From the NCBI GenBank assembly GCA_963169105.1, contig OY720634.1, forward strand, positions 155,255,584 through 155,319,583: a stretch of DNA of 64,000 nt. The letters are read 5' to 3'. The notes beneath the pieces are model-generated. The model saw nothing but the letters and a program-made list of their open reading frames with translations. It ran no database searches and was not told where the DNA came from. Shown in pieces: positions 24,445 to 36,172 of this stretch (positions are counted from its first letter, which is position 1; each line of letters opens with the position of its first letter). The stretch is from Ceriagrion tenellum. Its lineage: Eukaryota; Arthropoda; Insecta; Odonata; Coenagrionidae. The translations under genes were made by a program, and so were the position numbers.

Positions 24445-24509
24445 CCAACATGAACCAACGCGGCGGAAAACCCGAAAGAAGGAATCAACCTCTATTTGAA
24501 ATCACTAAT

Positions 24510-26710
24510 ACCATGAATAATATAGTCTTTAATAGATATTCGGACCGAACATGATGTCATTATTTTCTTCCATCGACCTTTATAACGTTTTCTGTAGGAT
24601 AAAAATCAGGATGGTATGTGTCAGTTTATTTTTAATTTACGCTTCTTTAAAAGTGAGAAATCAGATTTTTAGTATACCTTGCATCACTTTTCGTCTCGTA
24701 TCGGTTATCTTATATCATGGTTGCGTGGCAATATCAAATTAATTTGACTGCGCATTATGCATCTGAAACAACACGCCTGTTCAGTCTTCAGACTGATTCC
24801 CCCAACAGTTGTACGTTCGCATGCTCGTCTCAATGGGTGTGAGACGTGAGGTATATGTCCTCTGTGACTGGCGTGGAATACTATTTCTAAAAATAAATGA
24901 GAGATTAACTCGTTCGCATGAGCATCGTTCGTGGCATTTAATCAACCAGCCCTTCATTTTGACGTTATCACTGCTGCTTGAGAGTGGCATGACCATGCAT
25001 AAATACTCTCTTTATGTACGTTTTCAAGCTGAATGCAGTCCCAATTATCGCTTAGAGTGACATTTCCAGAGACCTTCAGGCAGTTTAATGACGGATAGAG
25101 AAAGATAGCATTTCATCAGCGCATGAATGATTGTAGCATAAAATATTCTATATTGTCTTTTATACACGCACGAAGTTTCTCGTTGGAGACATGCGGAACG
25201 TGCAAATCGTTTGCAATGTATTTAATAAACCGATTGAAGTTTCAAAATGTGTCATAAATGCTTTTCTCTTATGAGATCACGGCTTTATCCAATTACTACT
25301 CACAGATCAACGCTGTATTCTCTTGCCATAAAAATCGAGTGTTATCAGGAAGCATGGACGGCGTAGAAAGCACGCTGTAATGGAAAGGGAAGGAAGTTGT
25401 TAGCGTATATTAGGAGAAGGAAGGAAATTGTGTGAAAAGGCAAGGTGAAATAATTTCTGGATAGTGGAACTCAAATGCATAATATCGCTACCATTCAATA
25501 TTTTCAATGAGACCAATCAAGTTGAGGAGAAAACTTTTTTATCTGATGTCAGTAGGTGATGAGTTGGATGAAGTGAAAAAATGTCATTACTCAATGGTAA
25601 GGTTGGAAACTTCTGAACATTTTTACTTATTTCAAATCTGCATACTTATATAATGAATCGTCAGGAATCAAGTGGCAGTGAATAAAGTTCATGGTATAAT
25701 TAAATTTACTATATAAAAAGCAGCCTTCAGATCAATTAGAATAAAAAATTTCGCAGGGATCGATTTCCCTTAAAAGTTGTATTTCGCAGGAAGCAAGTGA
25801 TTGTGTGGTCGAAAATTAATGATTATTGCATAAGATCGCTTAAAAACGCTTGAATTTAATTTTCTCATGAGGCAGTTTTTCTTTTTCTGTCTAAAATCTG
25901 TCTACCTCAAGGGTTGAAGATTATTATTTACATATTCTGCACTTTATTGCTGAGGTGATAGTATTTTCAACCAACAATTGGCCTCTTGTCGCCACGAACA
26001 GGGTTCATCCCTTGGTTTTAGCATTTTCAGCAAAGAAGACACTGCGTAAAATTATCTATGAACTGCAAATGCATGTATTATGAGTCATAGGTTTTGCCGC
26101 AAAAGAAAATCACGAATGAAAGAGGAGATTTCAGATCGTCACGTTTGAATTATTCAATAAAAGAGGATAATGTACAAAAGCGAGTAAAATAAAATTATGC
26201 ACTTCAAAAAGGATCTCGCTACATGGTGCTAGCATCTCAAATAAAATTTTTTGAGGTTTAAAGAGCTCTACTGAAACGATTACCAATCCAAATGCGAAAT
26301 TAAAGTGATGCTTTATACTCTTATAAAAGCTTATGGTATTCCCTAATTGTGCCAATCGAATCGAAATAATTAAATTGCTGAGCACTTTTCCATTAGGCGG
26401 ACTTAGCAGGGCTACTTTCCTCCACATAAGTCTTACACTTTGCGCGCTGTACTTACTGTAAGCTGGAGAGTAACTACGGAGGAATAGCTTAGTAGGTATT
26501 CGCTATGGCTTTCGTGGAACATCCAATTAGTTGTTTGGAATGGTGGTGAACTTGGTTCTTGGATGCAGATTTCCTCTTTCTAATGAGAGTCGACATAAAA
26601 TTCCATTCTGTCCATTCAATGAATCAACCATTGTTTTGTTCTAAATGCAAATGGTGATTGGTCAATTTTTAAAATTCAATTAAATATATTTAAAAACGTG
26701 ATTTAAACCT
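24510..26710. other. AT-rich DNA, nothing assigned
   Basis: No family resemblance in any frame. The longest frames (83 codons at 24,809-25,060 plus; 98 codons at 26,131-26,427 minus) look like chance in AT-rich DNA. Confidence 0.45.
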
Positions 26711-26711
26711 A

Positions 26712-26962
26712 TTGCCATTAGTAGATCGTTAGTAGTTGTTAGTTGAGGGATCCTTCGACAGGAGCTCGGGCACTTACACCTTGAGTGGTCCATTGTGCCA
26801 ACCCCATGTTTAACCTGCCTGCCACATGCAGACAGGGGAAGAGAGCGCAACGATGGTGGTGTGAACGGTCACCCATCCAACCCTCGTCCGGGCCCAACAT
26901 GGCTTAACTTCAGTGATCTCACGGGAACTGGTGTTTCAATGAGGCTAGGCCCTTGCCTATTA
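26712..26962 (-). mobile_element. 5S rRNA-derived SINE (SINE3-like) with target duplication
   Basis: On the minus strand the element starts near 26,952 with a 5S rRNA-like head: CACCAGTTCCCGTGAGATCA, CTGAAGTTAAGCC (A-box region, about 26,901-26,913), TTGGGCCCGG, and the C box GGATGGGTGACCG (26,866-26,878). These are the internal Pol III promoter parts of 5S. The last third of 5S is missing and is replaced by an unrelated body (26,721-26,860) reaching CCTTCGACAGGAGC on the plus strand. Flanks TTGCCATTA (26,712-26,720) and TTGCCTATTA (26,953-26,962) are near-identical and probably are the target duplication with one indel. It is a retroposed element, not a functional 5S gene. Confidence 0.8.
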
Positions 26963-26969
26963 CTATAAA

Positions 26970-28220
26970 CATCAGTACCAAGTGTATTAACGCCAAGTTC
27001 TTCCTCACCTACGACTTCACATCCCACGTCTTTGTACCTCCCCTCCTGAACTTTTCCATCTAGCCATTATCTCATCGAGCCACGAGATGCCATCCCCATC
27101 CTCGCCAAACTCTCCCTCAATGCCCACGCGTGCAATAATAAGGCCGGTCCCTCTTCCCTCTCTCTCTCATTCAAAGGCGGTCCAAATCTGAGGTGACGTC
27201 ACTCGAGGCACCGTTCATTTGAGGTTGCTTCCCTTTTGAGCCGACCGGGGGCGTATACCCCCTCGTAGGCGCAGCGTGCACAAAACGCCACGGCGGCGGA
27301 ATTCGTGCGGCCATCGAGCGCCAGGCGAGCGTCACACAGTGGGGCGGAATCCCAAAAACATGGCCAAAATTCGGAAATGTTATTGTTTCAGCCTAATAAA
27401 ATTGGTAAACATGGGTTTTAAAGGTTGATGAATGCGAATTAGTAGTCGAATTTTGTAAAACATAATATCTGATGCGATAGGGCGAAGCCGATGATTGGAG
27501 AGTTAATTGCATTCGTTTCCATGGTCCTGGAATTTTTACCAGGTTTACATCCGCGCCTCATACGACCTCTCTATCCGTCTTTCCAGAACCGCATTATGTG
27601 AACCTGTATTTTCAGGGCGTTCAAATATTGACCTATTTTAAAAAATTATTAATTTATACAGACATTGCACTAGCAATTACACGGACCCGGTATAAATGTC
27701 GAGTGCATTTCCTAATGACTTAGCTACAACAATTCGTTTTTTAAACTTTCTGCAGCTCTTCTGCAGTAGATTTAAAAGAAACTGCTAGCTAATATTTTAA
27801 TTTATACTATACTTAGAATATCGTGACACGAACTTGTTTGAAAATATAACTTTTCCTTTCATATCTACACATTAACTTTAAAAACATTTACCAAATTCTT
27901 ATGATCATTAATTATTATTATTATTATTATGATCTGTATGCTTAAATAAAAGTTCTTAGATACTTAATCAAATAATAATTACTATTATGGTTTGATTCCA
28001 TACTTCATAATTGAAATCTGTTTAATCGGAGTGATGTGGTAACGGTTTGATGTACTCGGTGAAAGTCGGGCTCGGCGTCCTTAGCACGAGTGCTCCGCTC
28101 ACCTTTTACTTCCACACTGATTTTTGCGTGCAGGTGCATACTTGTCTACTAGTTTTATGAATAATTTTGCAACTCAAGGCTCAGGCTACCCAATTTACTC
28201 TCTCAAATACTGAAATTTAA
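26970..28220. other. CpG-rich patch, then AT-rich DNA
   Basis: 27,170-27,350 is notably rich in CG dinucleotides and GC; no gene was recognised next to it. A TC tract lies at about 27,150-27,170. From 27,380 the DNA is AT-rich, with an ATT trinucleotide repeat at 27,911-27,930. Confidence 0.45.
27911..27930. repeat. ATT microsatellite
   Basis: Six to seven copies of ATT in a row. Confidence 0.85.
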
Positions 28221-28399
28221 ACCTTAAAGCTTCGTTTTCATCGACTCGTCAGACGCGCCCGCGCGCGACGAGACGCTTCATCTCTTCGCGTGAACCGTTC
28301 GCATGCAAGCGTACCTGCGCGAAGGCGAACCTACGCGCAGGAGGCACCTACGCGCTATATGCAGCAGAGAAGAAATGGTTAAAAAAAAACCTTCTGGGC

Positions 28400-28671
28400 T
28401 CTTTTTGTCCCTCACATACTTATCCCGGAGGGCTTTCCACCGAGCCAACACATTTTTGCTGTAAAACACTATGATATTACCACCAATGCATCAACACACG
28501 TAAGCTTTGTGAATCATCGGAAATAAAGTTGTTCTCATCTTCCACTCCAATGGATACTCCTATCTCCCTCCACGCCTTCTCCCTTAGGTTTCTATCCCTG
28601 TATCGATAGTCCTTATAACTGTACAGGTAAGTGTACTTCTCTCGAATTTCGGAGATGATCATTTTATCCAT
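28400..28671 (-). pseudogene. MADF-domain (Myb/SANT-like) DNA-binding protein fragment
   Basis: Minus strand. The first part (ATG at 28,671) reads MDKMIISEIREKYTYLYSYK, then DYRYRDRNLREKAWREIGVSIGVE. The second part, in another frame at about 28,457-28,400, reads KNVLARWKALRDKYVRDKK. Together they cover most of a MADF domain: an acidic helix with YP.LY, a KD...RE.AW.EI block and the terminal W+.LRD.Y.R..K helix. The region between (28,500-28,457) could be a very short intron or a frameshift. MADF proteins bind DNA; in PIF/Harbinger elements such a protein helps the transposase. A pyrimidine/AG acceptor-like site lies just upstream of the ATG. The C-terminal part is not evident. Confidence 0.62.
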
Positions 28672-29072
28672 GGAACCTACAGGTGATTCGGGTCCCCCCG
28701 CTAGGGCTAAAAAACCCCCACTTGGTCTCAAGCCTTCGCTTATAACCTAGTGGGAAGAAGTGGGAAAAAGGATAATGGAAAGGGAAGGTTAGCGAAGCAC
28801 AACCACTGCGAGGCCGACACCATGAGGCGGACTGACGTCAAAAGGACGACAATGGGCCTCCGCCTCCCCGCAGTCCTCGTACCTGTGGGGTTCCCCCAAC
28901 AACGTTGGACGAGTCACCGTCAGTTTCGCTTGCGCAAAAACTTACCGCACATCTTATGAGAACCGGAGGAGCCCGTTGCCAAAAAAATTGGGATTGGGTA
29001 TCCCCCGACTCCCTTTAACGGTCGGCGTCGTGCGATCTGCCGGAGTACTTTATCGGCTAGGGATCCTCCGAA

Positions 29073-29122
29073 CCAATGGATGGTCAATGCGGACCATTTG
29101 GTCCGTATTGACCATCCATTGG
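29073..29122. repeat. 23-bp-arm inverted repeat inside the putative transposon
   Basis: Arms at 29,073-29,095 and 29,100-29,122 (CCAATGGATGGTCAATGCGG... and its inverse) pair with one mismatch around the 4-base loop ATTT. A third partial copy of the GGTCAAT unit follows at 29,124. Confidence 0.8.
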
Positions 29123-29299
29123 CGGTCAATACACGTTCCACGCGTCGAAAGTTGAAAATATTTCAACTCGGGCGACGCGACTCTACGCGAACATACGCGA
29201 ACTCACGCGAAGAAATCCGGGCTCCTGATTGGCTAAAGATCTAATTTTCGCGTCTCTTCTTCTGAAATGCATTCGTGAAAACGTACCTTAAGTTTTGAA

Positions 29300-31340
29300 C
29301 TTCTGGCCGCCTAGAGGAGGTTTTGGCACCACTGTGCGTCGGCTGTGGAGGTGCGGCGAGGTGGAAGGAGGCGGTCGGTCGGAGGCTGGCCGGGCTGCTT
29401 GAAGAGGAAGTTGAGGGGTTCTTTGAAATTGAAGAAACGTCTGAAGGAAGACGAGGGGATGTGGTGAAGACTAAAGGGATACTAACAGGTGTGAGAACGA
29501 GGATAGAGAAACGGTAAATGAGTAACTTGGTGGAGAGTGTCGAAATTATTAATTGCGCTCAAAATGTAACCACTGTGTCTGAGAAAGTTGGAGCCACTCA
29601 TCAGGGTGTTTGAAAAATTGAATGGAATCAGTCCAAAATGTATTTCGGGATGCAGAGAGTGATATCATTCGATTAGTCATTTCATAAAATTCCTGCTTTG
29701 TGGCACCTCTATTATTTCATGCCTCCATTTTGAGCAAACCGGTGAAATGAATACAGCAGCTGTTGGAGCGTTGCATTTACCTTAACGAGGGAGAAACGGC
29801 TATGGAATCCAGGAAAGTGAGTTGGGTTCCAGAAACATTTGCATGTTTATGTATTCCGTAGCAAATACTTCCGTCGCTAACTTACTCAGCAATTCTTACT
29901 GTTATTTGATCATGTGGTGTCCTAAACCAATTCTAATGGGCAAAGAAATTGGCGCGGAGATCATGGAGAGACCATCTCCGAATCGGAAAACGTGCTCATA
30001 GTCTTATATACGATCCAACTAGTGAATTACCACGCTCCTCCATGATGTAAATTTTAATCCACCTATTTTATTAGTCTATGTTATAAAAAAGGTCTTTGGC
30101 AAGTTTTTTCTCGAGGATTTCACAATGCTTACTCCGAATGACTGAATACGACAATCGAAACAAAAAAACAGCCTTTTTCTACGAAGATTTACAATAAAAT
30201 ACATGAAAAACTGCGCATGGGGGTCATGGTCGTAAAAAAATAGCTAAAGCTTAGATTTAGGCTGAAGTCCTCCGTCCGTTTGAGGAAAACTGTTTGCAAA
30301 TGAATTGAAGCCAAGTTGAGCCATTATCAGCTCCAAGGTGACGCGAAAAATCTTCCTAATGAGCTCGAATGTCAATGGCAATTACGAACGTGTAAATCAG
30401 CGTCATAATCCGTCCCCTGAAAACTACTACACTTGCTATCCAATGGCTTTTCAATAAATCCCTTTTTGCCAGGAAAACCTTCCATTTGACTGTGCTTTGA
30501 CTTTTGCCCTTTGATGAATAATAAATTGTAAAAAGTATTCAAAACAGAGCGGCAGCTAAAAGTCGTAGTTTTGAATTCCATAGAAATATTTCAATCATCG
30601 TGCCCATTATCTCTGTGAATAAAAACTAGTGGAATCGAAATATGACATTTCGTACATTTTTTTCCAAGAACTGATATCCTACCAAAGAAAAAATGGGGAA
30701 GTGTTGAAAAAGTTGAGATGGTGGCTAAGCGGCTGAAGTATCCTTTAGTGAAGTGGACACATAATTTGCTAGCTACATTAGAAAGTGCTATTTTTTATGT
30801 TTCCGGCTAAGCGACGCCCGATCAAAAGAGAACTGGCAGATAGAAAACAAATGAACGAGAGCAACATTTACCGAGAGCTTACCTCATAAAATTTCTAATA
30901 GTAATAGCATGATGCATTAATACTATTATTTTTGAATGTTGCTATTTTATTTTTTGTGATGGTTATTTTAATTTATTTCTTGGGATATCATGCTATTACT
31001 TTTTATTCTGTCAGAAAATGTAACTTTCAGCAAAGTTGACGATCGGTAGAAAAATTTCTCAAGGGGCAGCCTCGTCGATTTTCGCAAAAAATTCAATTTT
31101 TTTAAATGGCGTAAAGTGTTCGCATTACCTTCCTGTGCTAGGCCGTGAACAGGTCTTTCAAAATTTCTCAACCATTCCGCCCCAGCATGCTTTTATTTGA
31201 ACTGTTGCATTTCGCCAAAAAAAGGCCCAGACGCACTTGTTTGCTTGTTTGGTTGCAAAATGCTCTTTTATCACTTCCGCGTGGAGCGAATGGTTTAAAA
31301 TTACGCTCTAGACTGTCTGGGGAGATAAGGGAGCAGATTG
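29300..31340. other. Unassigned stretch
   Basis: A GC-rich 64-codon frame at 29,323-29,517 begins MAPLCVGCGGAARWKEAVGR and has an acidic, coiled-coil-like middle; I cannot assign it. The remainder is AT-rich with no recognisable coding content. Confidence 0.4.
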
Positions 31341-31347
31341 GAGAGCA

Positions 31348-32040
31348 TTGAGGAAGGGTGGGGGTATCATCTCGATTCACAGACAAAAAATTGCCTCCAT
31401 GTCTGCGTATTGTGGATTAACCGTAAGATCTTTGAAGTCGGTTAAAGAAATGAAGGATAAATTGTGGGCCGTCTACTATCACAAATCTGTATCCGATGCC
31501 AACCCGTTTAATCAGTTTGGCCCATTGGGAGCGGATTCCTGGTGTAAAGAGAGAGCTGTGTATAGAGAGAGTGGTGGAGAGCTGTGTATGCCATGCAGGT
31601 CAGGAAGTTTGAATACAGGGGAGGTGTGCCTCATCCTTGCATGGAAGCTTGCAGGAAGGTCTTTGAGGACCTCACTGACGACGAACTTCTGGAGAGGCGC
31701 ATAGGTGGTTACACTCAGAATCCAAATGAGTCCGAACAGTGCTATCTGGCTGCGCTGACCTAAAAGCAAGGTTTTTGGAAATAAAAGCGTTGGCATTGCT
31801 GCTGCCGAGGCTACAATACAATTGAATGAATGCTGTTGAGGCAAAATCAAAGTTTTGAGAGCCATGGGTGTCAAACCTGGGAACGGGTGCATTGAATGAG
31901 CCATATCTGAAGACAACACCAGAGTGAAACAAGCTCAATTAAGAGCATAGAAGAGCACTAAGGAGGCCAGAATAGCAAAGAAACGAAAGAATAAGGACCA
32001 AACAAAAAGTAATTATGATAATATGTATTTTCCAGGGGGT
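31348..32040 (+). pseudogene. Mutator-like transposase pseudogene (C-terminal part)
   Basis: The first frame (31,348-31,560) includes YCGLTVRSLKSVKEMKDKLW, AVYYHKSVSDANPFN and GADSWCKE. In a second frame (31,645-31,760) it reads CRKVFEDLTDDELLERRIGG and YTQNPNES. In a third (31,845-32,040) it reads KIKVLRAMGVKPGNG and KSTKEARIAKKRKNKD. The order (YYGLAIR, MK..WA.+.H..S.D, DSWC, LTDD.LL.+...G.TQNPNES, then a +V+..MG+.PG basic tail) is that of arthropod proteins annotated with a Mutator-like transposase domain. At least two frameshifts and several stops show it is dead. The open frames on the minus strand here are antisense shadows. Confidence 0.65.
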
Positions 32041-32049
32041 CATAAATGT

Positions 32050-35000
32050 GTTATTGTCAATCGTAACTTTAACGCCATTTCTCTCAAAAGTGTAAAATGT
32101 TTTGTTTCGCGCAAAGTCACAAGATAACCATTGAAGATAGAGACTTGATTTTTCTCATTGAAGAGTTTGGTATGGGTAATAACCTTAGCTATGGATTTTA
32201 AAATCCGTCTACTCTAAGTGCTTTTAAAATTATGCTATAAAGCTAAAAAGTTAAGGGTTTTTAGTTTATTCTAAAATACAAAATAAACCTGTTTGTGATT
32301 GAGATATGTTGAAAATAATATTTGAATTTGAAGTCCAAGGTGTGTAGATCTGGCAGCTAAAGTTGCTTTTGAAAATGTTTGACGAGACATGAGAAAGTCT
32401 GCGCGCAGTGCAGTTATGTTAGTGCCTTTTGTCCCGATTTATGTCTACTGATAAAATAAAAAGGGTTGAACAATTTTTTTAATTATCTTGAATGAACCCC
32501 ATTTTCAATAACAATCCATGCATGCCTGAAACATAATCAGGAAAGTTGCTATAAAGGTCCAAAAATGGCAAAAATATAGGTGTAATGGACGAGACTGCCC
32601 CCTTAAATTCATTTGCAAAAATTTTAACCCTTGAGGAATACATAAAATTGCTCAGGATATAACCAGGGAAAAATGCAAAATAACTGATGGAGGATGAGGA
32701 ATGAGAAGAACAATGATAAAGGAATCAATACTTCATCACGCAGGTCATTTATAGTTCCTGGAGTGGTCAATCGAACTAAGGTCATCAGCGTAGACAGCAA
32801 TGCCTGAAATTCTTAGATCCGTTTGCCGTCCTTCCCTCCCCTCAACGAAATCATAACTTGGGATTCGCGAAAGATCTTTCCTCTTTCATTCCAGCTTTCT
32901 GTCTTCTCCAAACGCCTCCCATTCACCACTTTATTCATCTCTCAGTTGCTAACTCTTTTTATTTCTGGTCCCTTCCTTCTCCGCCACGCCCACTTCCCGA
33001 CTCTTCCCATCGTTGAAAAAACCTCTTTCATGGGCCCGTCTGAGGAGGAGGGTCCATCTGTTCCCTCGGGAGGAAGGGGCGCGTGAGAGAACCACACTCA
33101 ACCCCCATCCAAAACAAAACCGTCGCGAAAAGCAGCCAAACTACTCGTCATTCATAAACGCTCCACGAGCAGGCTCACTCCGTCCAGTCGGGAAGTAAAT
33201 GAAACGGATAAAAAAAAAACTTCAAATGAGGGGAAAGAGTCAAATCCTCTCTTGATTCCTGTGAATTTTGTCGACGACCGGAAATCGATCGACATGCACG
33301 ATAGCGTCATTTCTGCGCCCCCCGGGGATAAAAGCGCAAAGCTTATAATTTATTTGCATATTTCCTCGGAAGATGATGCCCCTCGGTGGAATCTGTTTCT
33401 CGTTTTTATCTCATTCCTTCATTATACTTATTTTAATGCTAAGCTTTAATAGATACCATCCAGACGGCGCTCCTGCGACTTGAATGATTTGCCGTGTAAT
33501 CTATTAATGCACTACGAATCAGTGCTCAGATTTAAATGTCCCCTCCGGCTATTTGCTCATTATTTTATCAAACAACTTGGCAGAACCAATCGACATACCT
33601 GAACAACGTTCGCTAAATTTCCCGCGCATTTATTTTGACGTTCGGATTATCGACGTATCATGCTGGAAGAAACACTTTCTTTGCATGGCCTTAAAAATTG
33701 GTGCATTTCACACTTATAAAACTCAATCATAAAGATATGAACTTGAGATCTCCCTAATATCAAACATACAGGCACTGCAATCTTTTAAAGGATCAAAAAA
33801 CACATCGACTTAGGCAGCACTTTGTCGGTGCCCTCCTCAAAGTTTCCGAACTTAAAACTTTAGAATTCCCAAAAAACTCCTCCATCAATTAGACACCAAA
33901 AAGACGAACAAATACGCATCCAGTAACTTTGTTACACTCGCTCTCAGCGTTCAGATAACAAATGTGCTGAAGACACGGGATTATTTTGTTCTCTAGCACC
34001 AAGAGTAGCTTAGCTAAAATATTTCAAATTTGACAAATTGTTCGTCCCATTTGGCGGCTTGGTAATCCATCAAGGTTTTTTCTGTTCATATCCAGGATCA
34101 AAGTGAAATTTACTGTATATCATCATGGCAATACTAACTCCTTGAAAGCCTAAGCTATCTCTACAGAACTTAAATAAATGATATTAAATAGGTAATCATT
34201 TGTGCACGAGCTTGGGATACAGAAATATAGGGTTTTGTTTGATCGTCTATGAATATGCCCACATTTTGGTTTGATGAGCTCTCAATAGGCGGAAAAATGA
34301 GAGTAAGCTTTTATTCATAAAACTATAGTACTGCCACTATCTGTATCAATGACAAGACAATTAGAGTGGTTGTTAAAGGATGATTTGGTCAAATCTCGGC
34401 ACGGTCCCGTGGGATATTACGTTAAACATTTCCGACTACCAACGAAGAATTAATGCCTCAACTCTGGATTGATCAATCATTAATAAATGGATAATTACTG
34501 ATTCTATTAGGATGGCATTTGTGGGAGTGATATGAAATGCTGAGCTGTTAAGGGAAAAGGGAGCTAACGGACGAAAGTTTAAATAATTTCCCATCTCGCT
34601 AAAATGTCCGTAAATATAGGTCGATTAGTTCCCGAGCTTCAATAAATTTAAACCATTGCAATAAATGTAAAAAGCATTGAATATATTTCATTCAACATAT
34701 TTATTATGGACCGTTACAATTTGTCACCTCTACGACTTAACCACGCCATATTACCATATTGTATACGCAAAAAGTAAATAAATTTTATGCACTAAAGTTT
34801 TGACTTCTCTTCACAGATCGCCGGAAAAATCTCTCTTTCGAATACTTCGGCATTACTCAGTTCATAATTAAGAATCACTTTACGAGGTGAACGTCACAAA
34901 ACAGAAGTTATTTTCATCTTTAATGAGACTATTGGCCCAAGGCAATGGAGAAGAATATGAATAACCACAAATCTTTGACTCTGTCTTGTAAAAATAAATA

Positions 35001-35780
35001 TTTTATAATCGTGTTTTAATCCTTTCGTCGGTATCGTCAAATATCGTCAGTAAAACTTCTCAGATGCCGTTCTAAACTATTGTCATTTGTAAAAAATTTA
35101 AATAATACCAAAGTACCACCATATTGTGAAACAGAAATAAATATAATTAATCATTAATACGAAAACTACATTTGCATTAATTTTGGACCAAAGAACCTGA
35201 TCAGTATTCATAAAATTAAAAAAAATAGTAATGTTAAAACTTCCCTTTCTCATTTAAAATCCGCTCTGAAGTCCTTACTTTCGTCAAGCGAAAGCATACA
35301 ATGAATTCAACTATGACATGATGTTAAGTTACGCATCCACACCCAAAGTTACACATGTCGCTAGCACTTGTTTAGCCCTTATCATTGGTCTTTAAGGTAG
35401 TTTGAGCGAAATATAATTTCACATAGAAATCAATGAATTTGGTCTCATATTAAAGAAAGATATATCACCTTACCATTGACATAAAAATTTCAACCCCTTA
35501 CCACATTACTTTCCGAGATATTTTCCAAAAATACCTGCCCTTTTATAAGGGATATGGTACGTGTATGCACTCCAGAGAGACTTTTCATTAAAAATGAGGC
35601 ATTTCCTGCACTGAGAATTCTTTAAAAAAAATCAACAGTGTGTAGTCTGAGTGTTTTCTCTACTATTTTGAAAATTAATCACATTCTCACCACAGAAAAT
35701 TCTTCAGGATCGCAATAAAACTTCCGTTCTGTTGGAGTTTCAAACGCACCGCGTGAAAAAATCGGTAAATTTAAGGACTG
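32050..35780. other. AT-rich DNA, nothing assigned
   Basis: No coding frame with a recognisable domain. 32,820-33,200 is C-rich on the plus strand with 61-87 codon frames of low-complexity composition. No repeat or ncRNA stood out up to the BEL/Pao insertion. Confidence 0.45.
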
Positions 35781-35784
35781 ATTC

Positions 35785-36157
35785 TGTTCGTGCGCACTAG
35801 AGTTAGCCCCTTTGTTATTTTTTGTTCCTTTAAACCTCCCGCCATCTCCTTTCCCTCGTTCTCCTTATTTCGTCCCTGTTTTGTTTGACAAAGAAGAGGG
35901 CGCTCAAGAAGGTAGCGCTCAGGGGTGTTAAATGCTCCGGAAGAGAGAGACTAGATCGCACCGGCGGCAGTGTGCGGGCATCAAGAAAACGCGTTCCCTC
36001 CGGCGATAGTCTGTCGGAGGTGCAGTGGCGGAATTAAGGTGAGCGTCCTCTTATTCCCCATTCTTTTTCTTTCCCCTGTTTTTCATTCCGTATATCCTTC
36101 CTTCCCTTTATCACGCGGTGCGTACGATCCTCGTGGTCCCGTATGCGTGAGCGTTCA
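35785..36157 (+). repeat. 5' LTR of the BEL/Pao element
   Basis: Begins TGTTCGTGCGCAC and ends GAGCGTTCA (TG...CA ends). No clear TATA box is seen. It contains a GGTGAGCGTCC run and a T/C-rich part in its last third. It is 11 bases shorter than the 3' LTR. Confidence 0.93.
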
Positions 36158-36172
36158 TGGTGCCGAAACCCG
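36158..36172 (+). promoter_or_regulatory. Primer-binding site
   Basis: TGGTGCCGAAACCCG follows the LTR directly. TGG at the start is the complement of a tRNA CCA end. I cannot name the primer tRNA with confidence from memory. Confidence 0.8.

Larger units (their letters stand above)
23984..24502 (-). mobile_element. Compact Penelope-like element with perfect 90-bp inverted ends and 13-bp direct repeats
   Basis: The unit is bounded by CTCTATTTGAAAT at 23,984-23,996 and again at 24,490-24,502, apparently a 13-bp target-site duplication. Perfect 90-bp inverted repeats lie at 24,027-24,116 and 24,403-24,492, the right one reaching into the duplicated target. Between them, the minus strand encodes the last part of a PLE GIY-YIG endonuclease. 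The arrangement fits a 5'-truncated PLE whose 3' terminal region is present in inverted form at its 5' side, as described for Penelope terminal repeats. Each arm holds a hammerhead-like motif. About 30 bases at 23,997-24,026 lie outside the arms on the left, so the structure is asymmetric. Confidence 0.75.
28221..29291. mobile_element. Putative DNA transposon (PIF/Harbinger-like) carrying a MADF gene
   Basis: The two ends are inverted and similar: left AGCTTCGTTTTCATCGA after ACCTTAA (28,221-28,227); right TCGTGAAAACGTACC before TTAA (29,288-29,291), whose reverse complement is GGTACGTTTTCACGA. ACCTTAA occurs at both edges (28,221-28,227 and 29,285-29,291), so the exact duplication (TTA or TTAA) is ambiguous. 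Both subterminal regions are rich in GCG/CGCG. A MADF-domain fragment inside fits PIF/Harbinger elements, which often pair a transposase with a Myb/MADF-type protein. No transposase is present, so the element would be non-autonomous or deleted. Confidence 0.5.

Noticed and set aside
23936..24451. 171-codon minus-strand frame as a gene
   Set aside because: It reads through the inverted repeats in the wrong frame; the GIY-YIG segment is in another frame of the same strand.
26866..26952. Functional 5S rRNA gene
   Set aside because: The 3' third of 5S is missing and is replaced by an unrelated body, and the unit has direct-repeat flanks.
29323..29517. Coiled-coil-like 64-codon frame as a host gene
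   Set aside because: The translation looks partly regular, but no family, splice signals or continuation was found.
31512..31919. 135-codon minus-strand frame
   Set aside because: It is antisense to the Mutator-like transposase pseudogene, whose family motifs are on the plus strand.
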